DNA of 64,000 nt from Chloroflexota bacterium (GTDB lineage Bacteria; Chloroflexota; Anaerolineae; B4-G1): contig JAAEPW010000932.1 in assembly GCA_024232355.1 (NCBI GenBank), forward strand, positions 12,525 through 76,524, written 5' to 3'. Each line of letters starts with the position of its first letter. The stretch's first letter is position 1. Positions 1 to 9,400 of the stretch are shown in pieces. The notes under the pieces were generated by a model that was not told the DNA's origin, did not search any database, and worked only from the letters and a program-made list of their open reading frames with translations. The position numbers and the translations under genes were made by a program.

Positions 1-1
1 T

Positions 2-286
2 GTGTGCGTGGCCCTGGACAGCGTCACCATCGCGGGCGATACCAGCGGCGAGCCGGGCGCGTACACGTTCACCACCAGCTATCTGCCGCTCGACGCCTCG
101 GAGCCCATCACGTACACCTGGGACGACGCCGGGCAGGCGGACACGTCCGCGCGTACCCTGGTCGCGGGCACTCACGCGCTGACGGTGACGGCGGTCAATC
201 CGTGCACCGCCGTTCCGGTCATCAACACGCACGAGATCGTCATCAGCGGGTACAAAATCTACCTGCCGCTCGTGCTGCGCAACTAG
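2..286 (+). CDS. C-terminal end of a large secreted Ig-like/PKD-type protein (partial)
   Basis: Only the last 94 residues are in the window; the gene begins upstream. The segment is a beta-sandwich-like module, rich in Thr, Val and Gly, followed by the tail IYLPLVLRN and a TAG stop. It is clearly paralogous to the last module of the gene at 611-5632: SVTIAGDTSG, YTFTTSYLP, ITYTWDD and IVISGY recur in the same order, and the DNA is also closely similar. The two genes are therefore tandem duplicates. By analogy with the neighbour it is exported and acts at or outside the cell surface. Its binding partner is unknown. Confidence 0.8.
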   Translation: MCVALDSVTIAGDTSGEPGAYTFTTSYLPLDASEPITYTWDDAGQADTSARTLVAGTHALTVTAVNPCTAVPVINTHEIVISGYKIYLPLVLRN

Positions 287-308
287 CCGCACCCCGTCAC
301 AAGGGTGA

Positions 309-337
309 TTGTCAGCCCGGTTGACGTATGCTATACT
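309..337 (+). promoter_or_regulatory. Sigma-70 type promoter with extended -10
   Basis: TTGTCA (309-314) lies 17 bp from TATACT (332-337), and TG one base before the -10 makes it an extended -10. Transcription would start near 344, giving a leader of about 267 nt for the gene at 611. The nearby TTGACG (321-326) is too close to the -10 to be the -35. Confidence 0.6.
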
Positions 338-343
338 GAGCGC

Positions 344-610
344 GTGACAGAGACAAGGCCCGACGGGTTGCCCGTTAGCTCTAGCGGGTTACTCGTCGGG
401 CCCGATAGGTTACCTGTCGGGCCCGCGAGGCTATGCGCGAGGCCGGTGGGGCATCATCGACGTGGGGGCGTTTTCCTCCACATAATCAAAAACGACAGCG
501 ACGAGTACGAACGATTTGGCGGAACTCGCATGAGTGAGCGCACGAAGCATTCCGCCCCGGCAAAGGTTCAGAAACCATCACAAGAGTTACAAAAGGAGAA
601 ATAAAGAACA
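344..610 (+). ncRNA. Structured 5' leader with overlapping alternative hairpins (candidate cis-regulatory RNA)
   Basis: Hairpin A pairs GGCCCGACG (357-365) with CGTCGGGCC (394-402) and encloses a second stem, 371-377 with 382-388. Hairpin B pairs GGCCCGATAGG (399-409) with CCTGTCGGGCC (413-423), with one G-U pair and the loop TTA. A and B share 399-402, so they cannot both form completely. Further stems follow: GTGGGGG with CCTCCAC around 461-481, and GGCGGAA (518-524) with TTCCGCC (550-556). The leader ends in a ribosome-binding site, AAGGAG near 594-599, about 11 nt before the ATG. I do not recognise a known riboswitch class. Regulation is an inference from the shared strand and the position behind a promoter. 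Confidence 0.45.
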
Positions 611-3600
611 ATGAACAAACATTCGTTTTATCGCGGCGGAAACCTGGGGATGGTGTTAATATTGATCGTGGCCTTGTTTCCTTTCTCGTCAGCGGCGGCT
701 GATGCGCCACCGGTGGGCAATGCCCCGGCGCGGTCTATCGCCAATCTCGAACGTTGGCCGCTCGACCCCGGCGCGGGCCGCGCCCCCCACGCGCCACAAG
801 CGACGGTCATCAGCACGGACACGACGTGGAACACCAATCAGAGTCTCAACCAGGACGTTGTCATCCAAAGCGGCGCGGTACTGACCGTCACCGCCGGTGT
901 CGACGTGGCGGTGCAGTGTACGGACGCTGCGCCTTATGGCAGCGGATACGACGCCGCGCGCATCGAGATCATTGTCCTGAGCGGCAGCGAGTTGCGCGCC
1001 GATGGGGCTACCTTTCGCGGTGACGGCAGTCCGTCTTGCTGGTTTGGCATTCAATACCGCACCGACAGCGGCGGTTATCTGTACAACAATCAGATCGTGG
1101 ACGGCGTGGTGGGCGTCATGATCGAAAACAGTTCGCCTGACGTTCTCGTGAACGAGATCGGCTTGATGACAGGGGAGGACGGCCTTGTTCCCGGGGCCAG
1201 CGGCAACGACGGCGTAGGCATCCTGGTCGACGGCGCGAACGCCGCGCCCAGCATCGAGGACAATAACATTCACACGATCTTTGGCGGTAACAGTATGGGC
1301 TGGACGTCTGGCGCATCCGGCGTCTATCCCAGCGGCAATGGCGGCGACGGCAATGGCGGTGGCGACGGCGGTGATGCCTATGGCATCTTTGTAATGAATA
1401 GCGCGTTTCCGGGTATCTTTGACAATGCCATCTCGGTCATCGTTGGCGGCAACGCGGGCGCGGGCGGCGATGGCGGCGGCGGCGCGGATGGCGCGGACGG
1501 TTTGGACCCCACCCACAACCCCATCTCCCTCGACGGAATGCCGGGCGGCGCGGGCGGCTTGGGCGGCACCGGCGGCACCGGCGGCGACGCGGTCGGCATC
1601 GACTTGCAAGGCAGCATATCCCACGTCATTGACCACAATACCATCATCACGGTCACCGGCGGCTTGGGCGGCAACGGCGGCATGGGCGGCGACGGCGGCA
1701 ACGGCGGCAATGGCTATAATGCCAGCGCGGAACCCTACATGCCGGGCGGCAACGGCGGCGATGGCGGCTTGGGCGGCGATGGCGGCGATGGCGGCGACGG
1801 CGGCGAAGCGGACGGCATCCGGGCGCTGGCCGCCGGAACGCTCGACATCACCCACAACACGGTCACGGTGATCCTGGCCGGAAATGCAGGCAATGGCGGC
1901 GATGGCGGCGCGGGCGGGGCTGGCGGGCTGGGCGGAGACGGCGGATTTGGCGACGAGCCAGCCCTCGCGCCCCCCGGCGGCAACGGCGGCGCGGGCGGCG
2001 CGGGCGGGGATGGCGGCGGCGGCGGCGCGGGCGGCTATGCCTATGGCTTGCACGCCGACACGGCCCCGGCCACGTTGAGCATTGTAGACAAAAATACGCT
2101 GTACAACATCGTGGCCGGATACGGCGGCGCGTGCGGCAACGGCGGCGCGAGCGGTGCGGCGGGGCATGGCGGCACGGGCGGCACGAATACCGTCTTTGGC
2201 TATCCCTTTGGCGGGACAGGCGGAAATGGCGGCCACAGTGGCGCGGGCGGCGCGGGCGGCAACGGCGGCGCGGGCGGCGACGGTATGGGCCTGGCGATCT
2301 ATAACGACGCCGACAATGCCTATCCCGTGACCAACAATGACGTTTGGGACGTGTTTGGCGGATACGGCGGCGCGGGCGGATTCGGCGCGGACGGCCAGGC
2401 AGGCGGCATGGGCGGCGCGGGCGGGCTCGACAATGACGGGGGGCAGGGGCAAGGCGGCAACGGCGGCGATGGCGCAGACGGCGGCGACGCGGGCAACGGC
2501 GGCGCCGCCGGGGACGGCATCGTTCTGCACATTGACCCGGCCCAACCTGACGCCACCAACAATACGCTGGCAGACCCCGAATCACCCCTCATCGGCGGGC
2601 TGGGCGGCGGATATGGCGACGGCGGGCTGGGCGGAAACCCGGGAGATAACAATGGGACAGTGCCCGCGCCCGCCCCAGGCAACAACGGCGGGCCCGGCGC
2701 GACCAGCGGAAATGGCGGCGGCGGGATGGCTGTTGGCATCCGGGTGGGCAGCGGGTCCTCGCCCAACGTGTATAACAACATTGTCGTGGGAACCTGGAGC
2801 ACGGGCACTGTGCCCATCAACACGATCGGCGTCCTGGCCGATGCGGGCGCGTCCATCGCCGGGCTGGACTATAATGACGTCTGGAACTGGAACACGCTCT
2901 ACAGCGGCGGCGTCCCGGCGCATCCCAACGACATCAGCCTCGACCCGCTCTTTGTGGACGCGGCTTTGGATGAGCATCACTTGCAGTTTGGCTCGCCTTG
3001 CGTGGACACGGCCAACGACGGCGTGCCCGCGCGTCCGCCCGACGATCACGACGACGTGTCGCGCCCGTTGGACGGGAACCACGACGCGCTGGCTCAAACT
3101 GACCGGGGCGCGTACGAGCGCGGCCACGTGGGTGTGTCCAAGGCTGTGAACCACGCCACAGTCGATCCCGGCGACGTTCTCACCTACACTCTGGTGGTCG
3201 ATGGCGGCAATTTGCCCGTTGGGATGGGTATTTCCATGGACCTGGCCGACGGCGCGCCGCTGAACACGACGTACAACGATCACTTGAGTTATAGCGGCGG
3301 CAACGCGGTGGAAGGCGCGAGCGGTTTTGACTGGGGCGGCTATATCACGCGGGCGGTGCGCATCACGATCACGTTCCAGGTGACGGTCACGGGGTCATCT
3401 GTCGTCGTCACCAACACTGCCGTCTATACTGACCCGGATGGCACGTGGCAGAGCAATCGCGTGAGCACTACCGTGGGCGCGCTCTATGGCGTCAGTCTGA
3501 CGCCGGCCACAAAGCTAGAGTATGGGGACAATGGCGACACGGTCACTTTTGACCTCGTGGTAAAGAACACGGGCGATACGGCGGACAGCTTTGGCCTGAC

Positions 3601-5632
3601 AAAGGCTGGCGATACCTGGCCGACCGCTCTCTCCACTATGAGTGTGGGGCCGTTGGGCGCGGGCGTCACGGCCACGGTCCGGGTGTCGGTCACGGTGCCG
3701 GGCGCGGCGGTAGCGGGCAGCATCGACGAGGCCACGGTCACGGCCACGTCGGTCACCAGTCCGGGTGCTTTTGACAGTTCGGTCATCAGTACGGAGGTGA
3801 TGTCGCACTATGACATGCACGTGGACCCCGCCAGCGCGATTTTGACGGACAACCCGTCCGAGGTCGTCACTTTTACGTTGACGGTCTATAACGACGGCAA
3901 CGTCGCTGACAGCTATGATCTGACAAACTCGCTCGCCGCCTGGCCCATCGTGTTCTCTGCGAGCACGGTAGGGCCGGTAGGGCCGTGGAGTAATGAGAGT
4001 TTCGAGGTGTACGTCACGATCCCCGGCGGCACGGCGAACGGGGCGCAGGATGTGGTGACGGTCACGGCCACGTCGCAGGGCGCGCCGGGTATGACCGAGT
4101 ATTCAGTGCTGACCACCGTCGCGACGACGCAGACGGTGGTGCGGGATGTGGATGTCACGCCCGCCACCGATGCCAAGAGCAACTATGTCGGTTTCAGCGT
4201 CGTTTATTATCTGACGGTGTTCAACACGGGCAACATTACTGACTCGTTCAGTGTGAGCGCATCGGGCAATGCCTGGACGACCGACATCAACCCGACTCAC
4301 TTTTCTCTCGGCATGGGTAGTACCAATCTGGTCATCGTCACCGTAGATATTCCCCCCAGCGCGATCGGCGGGCAGTTTGACGCAGCCACGATCACCGTCC
4401 AGGGAACCGGTGTCTCTGATTCTTCGCTCTTGACGACGACGGCTATATCTGTCTGCACGCCGATCACGTGGGTGGACTATGACTGGACGCCACCCAATCC
4501 AAATGCTGGGGAGACGGTGACGTTCGGTATCAGTTCGCTCTCGCCGACGACGGCCACGCAGCCGGTTGTCTACACGTGGGACTTTGGCGATACCTACACG
4601 GCTACCGGCGCTCTGGTCACGCACACGTATGCGATCAGCGCGAGTTACGGGGTGCAAGTCACCGCCACGAACTCGTGCAGCCAACAGTATATGGAGCACG
4701 CGGTGAACGTCACCGGCGAGCCGGACATTAACGTGGCTCCAACCTATGGCTTTAGCATGGCGCTCTATCCTGGCGAGACGATTACCGACACGCTGACCAT
4801 CAGCAATCACCCCAGCGCTACCGCCGATCTGAACTGGCAGTTGGCAGAGAGCCCGGAGGTGAGTTGGATGAGTGCGTCAATCTACAGCGGAACGGTGGCC
4901 CCGGGCGGCGACGATGGCGTCACTATCATCGTGGATGCGACCGGCCTGGTTCCCGGTGATAGGCTTTCGACCACGCTGGCGATCAGCAGCAACGATCCGG
5001 ACGAGCCGCTGTGGCTTAGTGCTACGGTGGATATGTACGTTATGTGTCGAGATGTGCAGACGGTCACACTGTCGATCACCAACACGGGCACGATCTATAC
5101 CGACACGGTGGTCCACTATAGCGCTGCCGTCGAGCCGGTCGGCGCTTCTACGCCCTACACTTACAGATTCACCATAGATGGTTCGCCGGTCGTGACCAAT
5201 ACTACCAGTGACAATCCATTTGGCATTGAGAATACTTTTGTCGGCACCGGCACCCACACTGTCGAGGTGGCCTTTTGGAACTGTAACATGTTGCCGGCCT
5301 ATGCCATAACCGATGCGATCACACTCACCGTCCGCGCGTTGGGCGAGTGTGTGGATCTGGACAGCGTCACCATTGCGGGAGACACCAGCGGTGCGCCGGG
5401 AACCTACACCTTTACCACCAGCTACCTGCCGTTCGATGCTTCCATCCCCATCACGTACACTTGGGATGATAGCGGGTACGCCGACACTTCCATCCGCAGC
5501 TTGGGCACCGGACCGCACACCCTGATGGTGACGGCGACCAACCCGTGCACCGCTGCCCCGGTGACCGACGATCACCGGATTGTCATCAGTGGGTACGACA
5601 TCTACTTGCCCATCGTCATGCGCAACCCCTAA
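611..5632 (+). CDS. Giant secreted Gly-rich beta-helix protein with NEW3/Ig-like and PKD domains
   Basis: 1673 residues with an N-terminal signal peptide (hydrophobic stretch about residues 13-30, cut near SSAAADA). Residues about 65-230 look like a right-handed parallel beta-helix (repeated N-x-I/V turns). Residues about 235-725 alternate GGX-repeat tracts (GGNGGDGGLGGDGGDGG and similar) with single 25-30-residue helix-like turns. A DUF11-like module follows (about 845-960), then repeated NEW3/CARDB-like modules (LEYGDNGDTVTFDL, VTVPG, EVM), a PKD-like domain with YTWDFGD (about 1290-1360), a BACON-like stretch, and a last module that matches the partial gene at 2-286. It ends IYLPIVMRNP without a transmembrane anchor or LPXTG motif. 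The probable role is surface adhesin, sheath or matrix protein; no catalytic motif is seen. The start is supported by AAGGAG upstream. Confidence 0.8.
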   Translation: MNKHSFYRGGNLGMVLILIVALFPFSSAAADAPPVGNAPARSIANLERWPLDPGAGRAPHAPQATVISTDTTWNTNQSLNQDVVIQSGAVLTVTAGVDVAVQCTDAAPYGSGYDAARIEIIVLSGSELRADGATFRGDGSPSCWFGIQYRTDSGGYLYNNQIVDGVVGVMIENSSPDVLVNEIGLMTGEDGLVPGASGNDGVGILVDGANAAPSIEDNNIHTIFGGNSMGWTSGASGVYPSGNGGDGNGGGDGGDAYGIFVMNSAFPGIFDNAISVIVGGNAGAGGDGGGGADGADGLDPTHNPISLDGMPGGAGGLGGTGGTGGDAVGIDLQGSISHVIDHNTIITVTGGLGGNGGMGGDGGNGGNGYNASAEPYMPGGNGGDGGLGGDGGDGGDGGEADGIRALAAGTLDITHNTVTVILAGNAGNGGDGGAGGAGGLGGDGGFGDEPALAPPGGNGGAGGAGGDGGGGGAGGYAYGLHADTAPATLSIVDKNTLYNIVAGYGGACGNGGASGAAGHGGTGGTNTVFGYPFGGTGGNGGHSGAGGAGGNGGAGGDGMGLAIYNDADNAYPVTNNDVWDVFGGYGGAGGFGADGQAGGMGGAGGLDNDGGQGQGGNGGDGADGGDAGNGGAAGDGIVLHIDPAQPDATNNTLADPESPLIGGLGGGYGDGGLGGNPGDNNGTVPAPAPGNNGGPGATSGNGGGGMAVGIRVGSGSSPNVYNNIVVGTWSTGTVPINTIGVLADAGASIAGLDYNDVWNWNTLYSGGVPAHPNDISLDPLFVDAALDEHHLQFGSPCVDTANDGVPARPPDDHDDVSRPLDGNHDALAQTDRGAYERGHVGVSKAVNHATVDPGDVLTYTLVVDGGNLPVGMGISMDLADGAPLNTTYNDHLSYSGGNAVEGASGFDWGGYITRAVRITITFQVTVTGSSVVVTNTAVYTDPDGTWQSNRVSTTVGALYGVSLTPATKLEYGDNGDTVTFDLVVKNTGDTADSFGLTKAGDTWPTALSTMSVGPLGAGVTATVRVSVTVPGAAVAGSIDEATVTATSVTSPGAFDSSVISTEVMSHYDMHVDPASAILTDNPSEVVTFTLTVYNDGNVADSYDLTNSLAAWPIVFSASTVGPVGPWSNESFEVYVTIPGGTANGAQDVVTVTATSQGAPGMTEYSVLTTVATTQTVVRDVDVTPATDAKSNYVGFSVVYYLTVFNTGNITDSFSVSASGNAWTTDINPTHFSLGMGSTNLVIVTVDIPPSAIGGQFDAATITVQGTGVSDSSLLTTTAISVCTPITWVDYDWTPPNPNAGETVTFGISSLSPTTATQPVVYTWDFGDTYTATGALVTHTYAISASYGVQVTATNSCSQQYMEHAVNVTGEPDINVAPTYGFSMALYPGETITDTLTISNHPSATADLNWQLAESPEVSWMSASIYSGTVAPGGDDGVTIIVDATGLVPGDRLSTTLAISSNDPDEPLWLSATVDMYVMCRDVQTVTLSITNTGTIYTDTVVHYSAAVEPVGASTPYTYRFTIDGSPVVTNTTSDNPFGIENTFVGTGTHTVEVAFWNCNMLPAYAITDAITLTVRALGECVDLDSVTIAGDTSGAPGTYTFTTSYLPFDASIPITYTWDDSGYADTSIRSLGTGPHTLMVTATNPCTAAPVTDDHRIVISGYDIYLPIVMRNP

Positions 5633-5647
5633 TATTTTTTACCTCAT

Positions 5648-5673
5648 CCCCCCCGGACCTTTGTCCGGGGGGG
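5648..5673 (+). terminator. Strong GC hairpin after the giant secreted gene
   Basis: CCCCCCCGGAC (5648-5658) pairs perfectly with GTCCGGGGGGG (5663-5673) around a 4-nt loop, 16 bp after the stop codon. No T-run follows, so it may be an imperfect terminator or an mRNA-stabilising 3' hairpin. Confidence 0.55.
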
Positions 5674-5696
5674 ATTGCTGATTTCCCCTATACCCT

Positions 5697-5858
5697 TGCG
5701 CAGGGGCACTGGTTCAGTTGGGTGGGATTTTTAGAGAATAATCTGTTGTGGCTCGAAATTGAGCTTGTAGCCGCGCTTTCCATAGCGCGTAAGGCTCTAC
5801 GAGGTATGGAAACCTCGTCTACATCGTAATCCCATTCAACTGAACCAGTACCTGCGCA
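5697..5858 (+). repeat. Palindromic MITE-like element, copy 1
   Basis: Terminal inverted repeats of about 30 bp: GCACTGGTTCAGTTGGGTGG on the left, and its near reverse complement ending CAACTGAACCAGTACC on the right. Inside are two short hairpins: stem GCGCT/AGCGC with loop TTCCAT, then stem GAGGT/ACCTC with loop ATGGAA. There is no coding capacity. A second copy lies at 38134-38335, with the same outer ends but the inner block reversed. A shorter related palindrome is at 14169-14224. Confidence 0.75.
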
Positions 5859-5937
5859 GGGGAACTAGTTCGTTCAGCGACAAAAAGAATAAATAGATAA
5901 ATCATTCCTTTTTCACTCTCGTACTTGCCAAGAACAC

Positions 5938-5967
5938 TTGACACGTGGGGGTATATGCCCTTATACT
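5938..5967 (+). promoter_or_regulatory. Sigma-70 type promoter for the RHS/YD gene
   Basis: Perfect TTGACA (5938-5943), an 18-bp spacer, and TATACT (5962-5967). Transcription from about 5974 would give a 5' untranslated leader of about 445 nt before the gene at 6419. Confidence 0.55.
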
Positions 5968-5973
5968 AAAGAC

Positions 5974-6418
5974 TGCGTTGATGCGGGCCATCAACCCACT
6001 TGCAGAGTTGCTACTTGGCCTGGCGCGATGGGACACAGAGCACACTGAGTAGATTGTAAGGTAATCGCTTTTATACTTGATTGTCCCATTTTGCTCAAAG
6101 GAGATCAACAGGTCCCCGTTCGTATCTGGTTTTTTTGCACCCAAGAACCGGGATTTGACGATCTTTGACGAGCAAATAAAAGCGATTGCCCTGGCAGACA
6201 GAGATTCACAGAGAAAAACGCTTCTCTTTGTGAGTATTTGTGAAATGCTCTGATGCTCTCTGTAACAACATACCGAATAGTTACTTTGCAGATTGACAAA
6301 GGCTCTGGTATATGGCATTGGGCCAGCGTCAAAGTAAAAAAGGAGGTGAAATCAAAACTAGACAACCGTAAATATTTGATCAAACACGTACAAAGTTAAA
6401 ATAAGAAAGGAGACTTGG
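5974..6418 (+). other. Long untranslated leader of the RHS/YD gene
   Basis: No convincing gene lies here. AATCGCTTTTAT (6063-6074) and ATAAAAGCGATT (6176-6187) are perfect 12-bp complements that would close a loop of about 100 nt. A weaker palindrome around 6204-6231 pairs TCACAGAGAA with TTCTCTTTGTGA. A strong AAGGAGGTGA (near 6340) has no start codon at a usable distance. The functional ribosome-binding site is AAAGGAG at 6406-6412, six bases before the ATG. Confidence 0.4.
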
Positions 6419-9400
6419 ATGAGAGCTAGAACGAAACATTTCATCTCTGTATGCCTCTCCGTCGTCGTCGTCATGGCCCAACTGGTGATGCCCCTCAGCA
6501 GAGCGCTGGCTACCCCGTCAGAGCCGGCGGAAGGCATACCCCAATCACGTCTCCCCTCTACTCCGGTCAACCACGACCCCATCGTCATTCCCGTTGTTGA
6601 CAGCGTTGACAGCGTTGCCAATGAAACCCAGCCCCGGGCCAGTCCGCTGCCGCCTGGGGCAATCGTCAATTCCCTGACGCCACTGGCTCCCCAGGAGGTC
6701 ATGGCGATCCCCCTGGGTACGGGGAACAGTAACTATGGACAGACGCAGCGAGACACCGACAATCCGCAGAACCATCCCGGCCATCACTTTGCCGGGCCGG
6801 TCAACCTGCTCAACGGTAACTTTTTCCTGACTGTCGGCGATCTCTTTATCCCCGCGCGGGGCTTGTCGCTGCAACTGGCCCGTAGTTATAACAGTCTGGC
6901 CGCCGCCAACGGCGAGCAAGGTGCTTTTGGCCCTGGCTGGACCCACAGTTACGAGACCAGTGTCCTCACGTACACGGGACCCTTGACACTGACCGTCCGC
7001 GATGGCGACGGGGCGCTGCACGATTACCACAGCCCCGTGTCCTGCCCCGACGATCCAGGCGAGATCTGCTACGAGTCCCCGCCGGGTCTCTATCGCCAGT
7101 TGCGCACCATACCCAGTGGCTACCAGTTGATCTATAAGAACGGCACGTACCAACAGTTCGATACCAACGGGTGGCTGGTCGAGATCGTAGACCCGTTCAA
7201 CAATCACATCAACCTGTACTATGGCGACTACTGCGGGACTCCTGGTGTCACCACGCTGTGCCAGGTTCTCGGCCCCTCCACGTTTCGCTCCCTGGACTTT
7301 TGGTACGCAATGGGAGCGCGCGGCCCCCAGATCGTACAGGTGAAGGAGGTCTTGTTCGGCGCTGATGGGCGTATAATAAACTATGTATACGATGACCCGA
7401 CGGGTCAGTTGATCGACGTGGCGTATCCCGAGCGTCCGCCTGCCACGGCCCTCACCTACGAGTACGACGGTCTGAATCGCTTGATCGCCTACAACGACAT
7501 CCGCCAGCCCGACGGCGTGCGCCAGGCTCAGGCGATCGAGTACGACGGGGCGAGCCGTGCAGTCACGGTCACTTACCAGGTGGACAGTTTCTTTGACGTT
7601 TTCTTCATCGTGGACTATGAGCCACCCGGTCGCGGCGACGGCTACCTTAGCTATCCCGAGCAGAACCCCGCCGGCGCGGTCGAGATCACCGATGGGGAGG
7701 GCAGCCTCACGCGCGTCGAGTACGACACGCATGGCAACGTCACCTACGAAGGCGACTTCTTTTTCCCCTATGGCTGGTGGTGGGGCAAATGGTGGTGGTG
7801 GCATCCCGTATACTGGTGGCTGCCGTATCTCCGGGTGGACGCCAACTTGCACTCGACCGGATACGATCACGACAACTGGGGCAACACGAGCGTCGTCACC
7901 AACGCCCTGGGCGTCGAGCAGCGATTCTACTGGGAGGAGCCTTACTATGAATCTCTGGTCAACAATCCTGACTTGACCTACGGTAACATCCTCACGACCA
8001 CCAACAGCCTCGGCGTGGACACGCTCTACCAGCACACCTACGATCCCACCGGGGATATGCTGATAGAGATACAGGCCGCAGGCACGCCCGATGAGAGCAT
8101 CAGCGTATACGTGAATGATCCCTACGGTCAACTGGCGCATCAGGACGTCAACGGCCAGGTCACCGAGTATGGCTACGACGAGTTTGGTAACACCACCATC
8201 ATCACCGATGCGCGCGGCAACACCACCGGGAACGAGTTCGACGACGTGGGGCGGCCCATTACGACGACCGACCAAGCGGGCAATCACACGAGCTACGAGT
8301 TCGACGAGTCGGACCGGCTGTTGTCCGTCACCGATGCCGAGGGCGGTGTCACCAGCTATACCTATGGCGAGAACGGCAACGACAACCTGACCCAACTGGT
8401 CAACGCCAACGGGGTGACGACCACCTTTGAGTACGACGTCCTCGATCGGCTCGTCTCCGAGATGAACAGTATGGGCCAGATGACGACGTACGAGTACGAC
8501 AACCTCAACCGGCTGGTCTCGCGCTACGACGCTGATGGCCGTTACACCCTCTACGAGTACGACGCCAAGAGCCACATGACCAAGGCCGAGTACTATGACT
8601 ATGGAGCCGTAACTCCCTACCAGACGAACAGCTATCGCTACGATGGCGCGGGCAATCTGGTCGGGACGGAAAACGAGCACGTGCGGCTGGCTTACGTGTA
8701 CGACGCGTTGGACCAGCGCACCCAGACCGACATGTGGACGCCCACCTGGGGAGCTACGCGCACGCTGACACTCGACCGTGATCCGCTGGCCGGAAATCTG
8801 ACCCTGGTCAGTGGGCCGGGCGGCTATTCGGTCGCATACACCTACGACGACCGGAACCGCGTGCAAGAGGTGATAGATGGCTCTGGCTCCACGACTTATC
8901 AGTACGACGCGGCGGGCCGTGTGGATGTGCTCAACCATCCCGGTGGGACGGGGGCCGACTATGTCTACGACGCGACGAATCATCTCACCCAGTTGGACGT
9001 TCAACTGGCCGACGGAATGCCCGTCTCCTACACCTACCAGTACGACAGGCGGGGCAACCTGACCGGCGAGATGGACGAGGGCGATACCTACGCCTACCTC
9101 CACGATGCGGTGGGCCGGGTGATCTCGTCGACCGGCGGGACACAGGGCGAGGTTCTCTTTGCGTACGACGGCACCGGCAACCGCACATTGGCGCAGGCTG
9201 ATGGCGGCGACACTGCGTTCGTCTACGACGCGCATGGACGACTGGTTCAGGCCGGAGACGCGACCTTTGAGACCAACGAGATGGGTGCGCGCGCCGTGGC
9301 GCACGTGGGCCCTCCAGTCCGGCAGGCTTCTGCCCCCAACGCGATGGGCGTGCCCGGCGGGACGCGAGAGGTCGCCGCACAAGACATTTATTACGTCTAT

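Noticed and set aside
321..337. TTGACG as -35 with TATACT as -10
   Set aside because: Only 5 bp apart; TTGTCA at 309-314 has the right 17-bp spacing.
689..2545. 618-residue open frame on the minus strand across the Gly-rich gene
   Set aside because: It is opposite the GGX codons and its Ala/Arg-rich composition follows from GGC repeats; no start signal or family motif.
1330..2760. Regularly spaced repeats resembling an array
   Set aside because: The repeats are in-frame GGX codons of a coding sequence, of uneven length and without unique spacers; not CRISPR.
5902..6383. Two minus-strand open frames in the leader of the RHS/YD gene
   Set aside because: No ribosome-binding site, no motif, Cys/Ser-rich random-looking sequence opposite a probable leader RNA.
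6545..9382. 945-residue open frame antisense to the RHS/YD gene
   Set aside because: High-GC shadow; the plus strand carries clear YD repeats, a signal peptide and domains.
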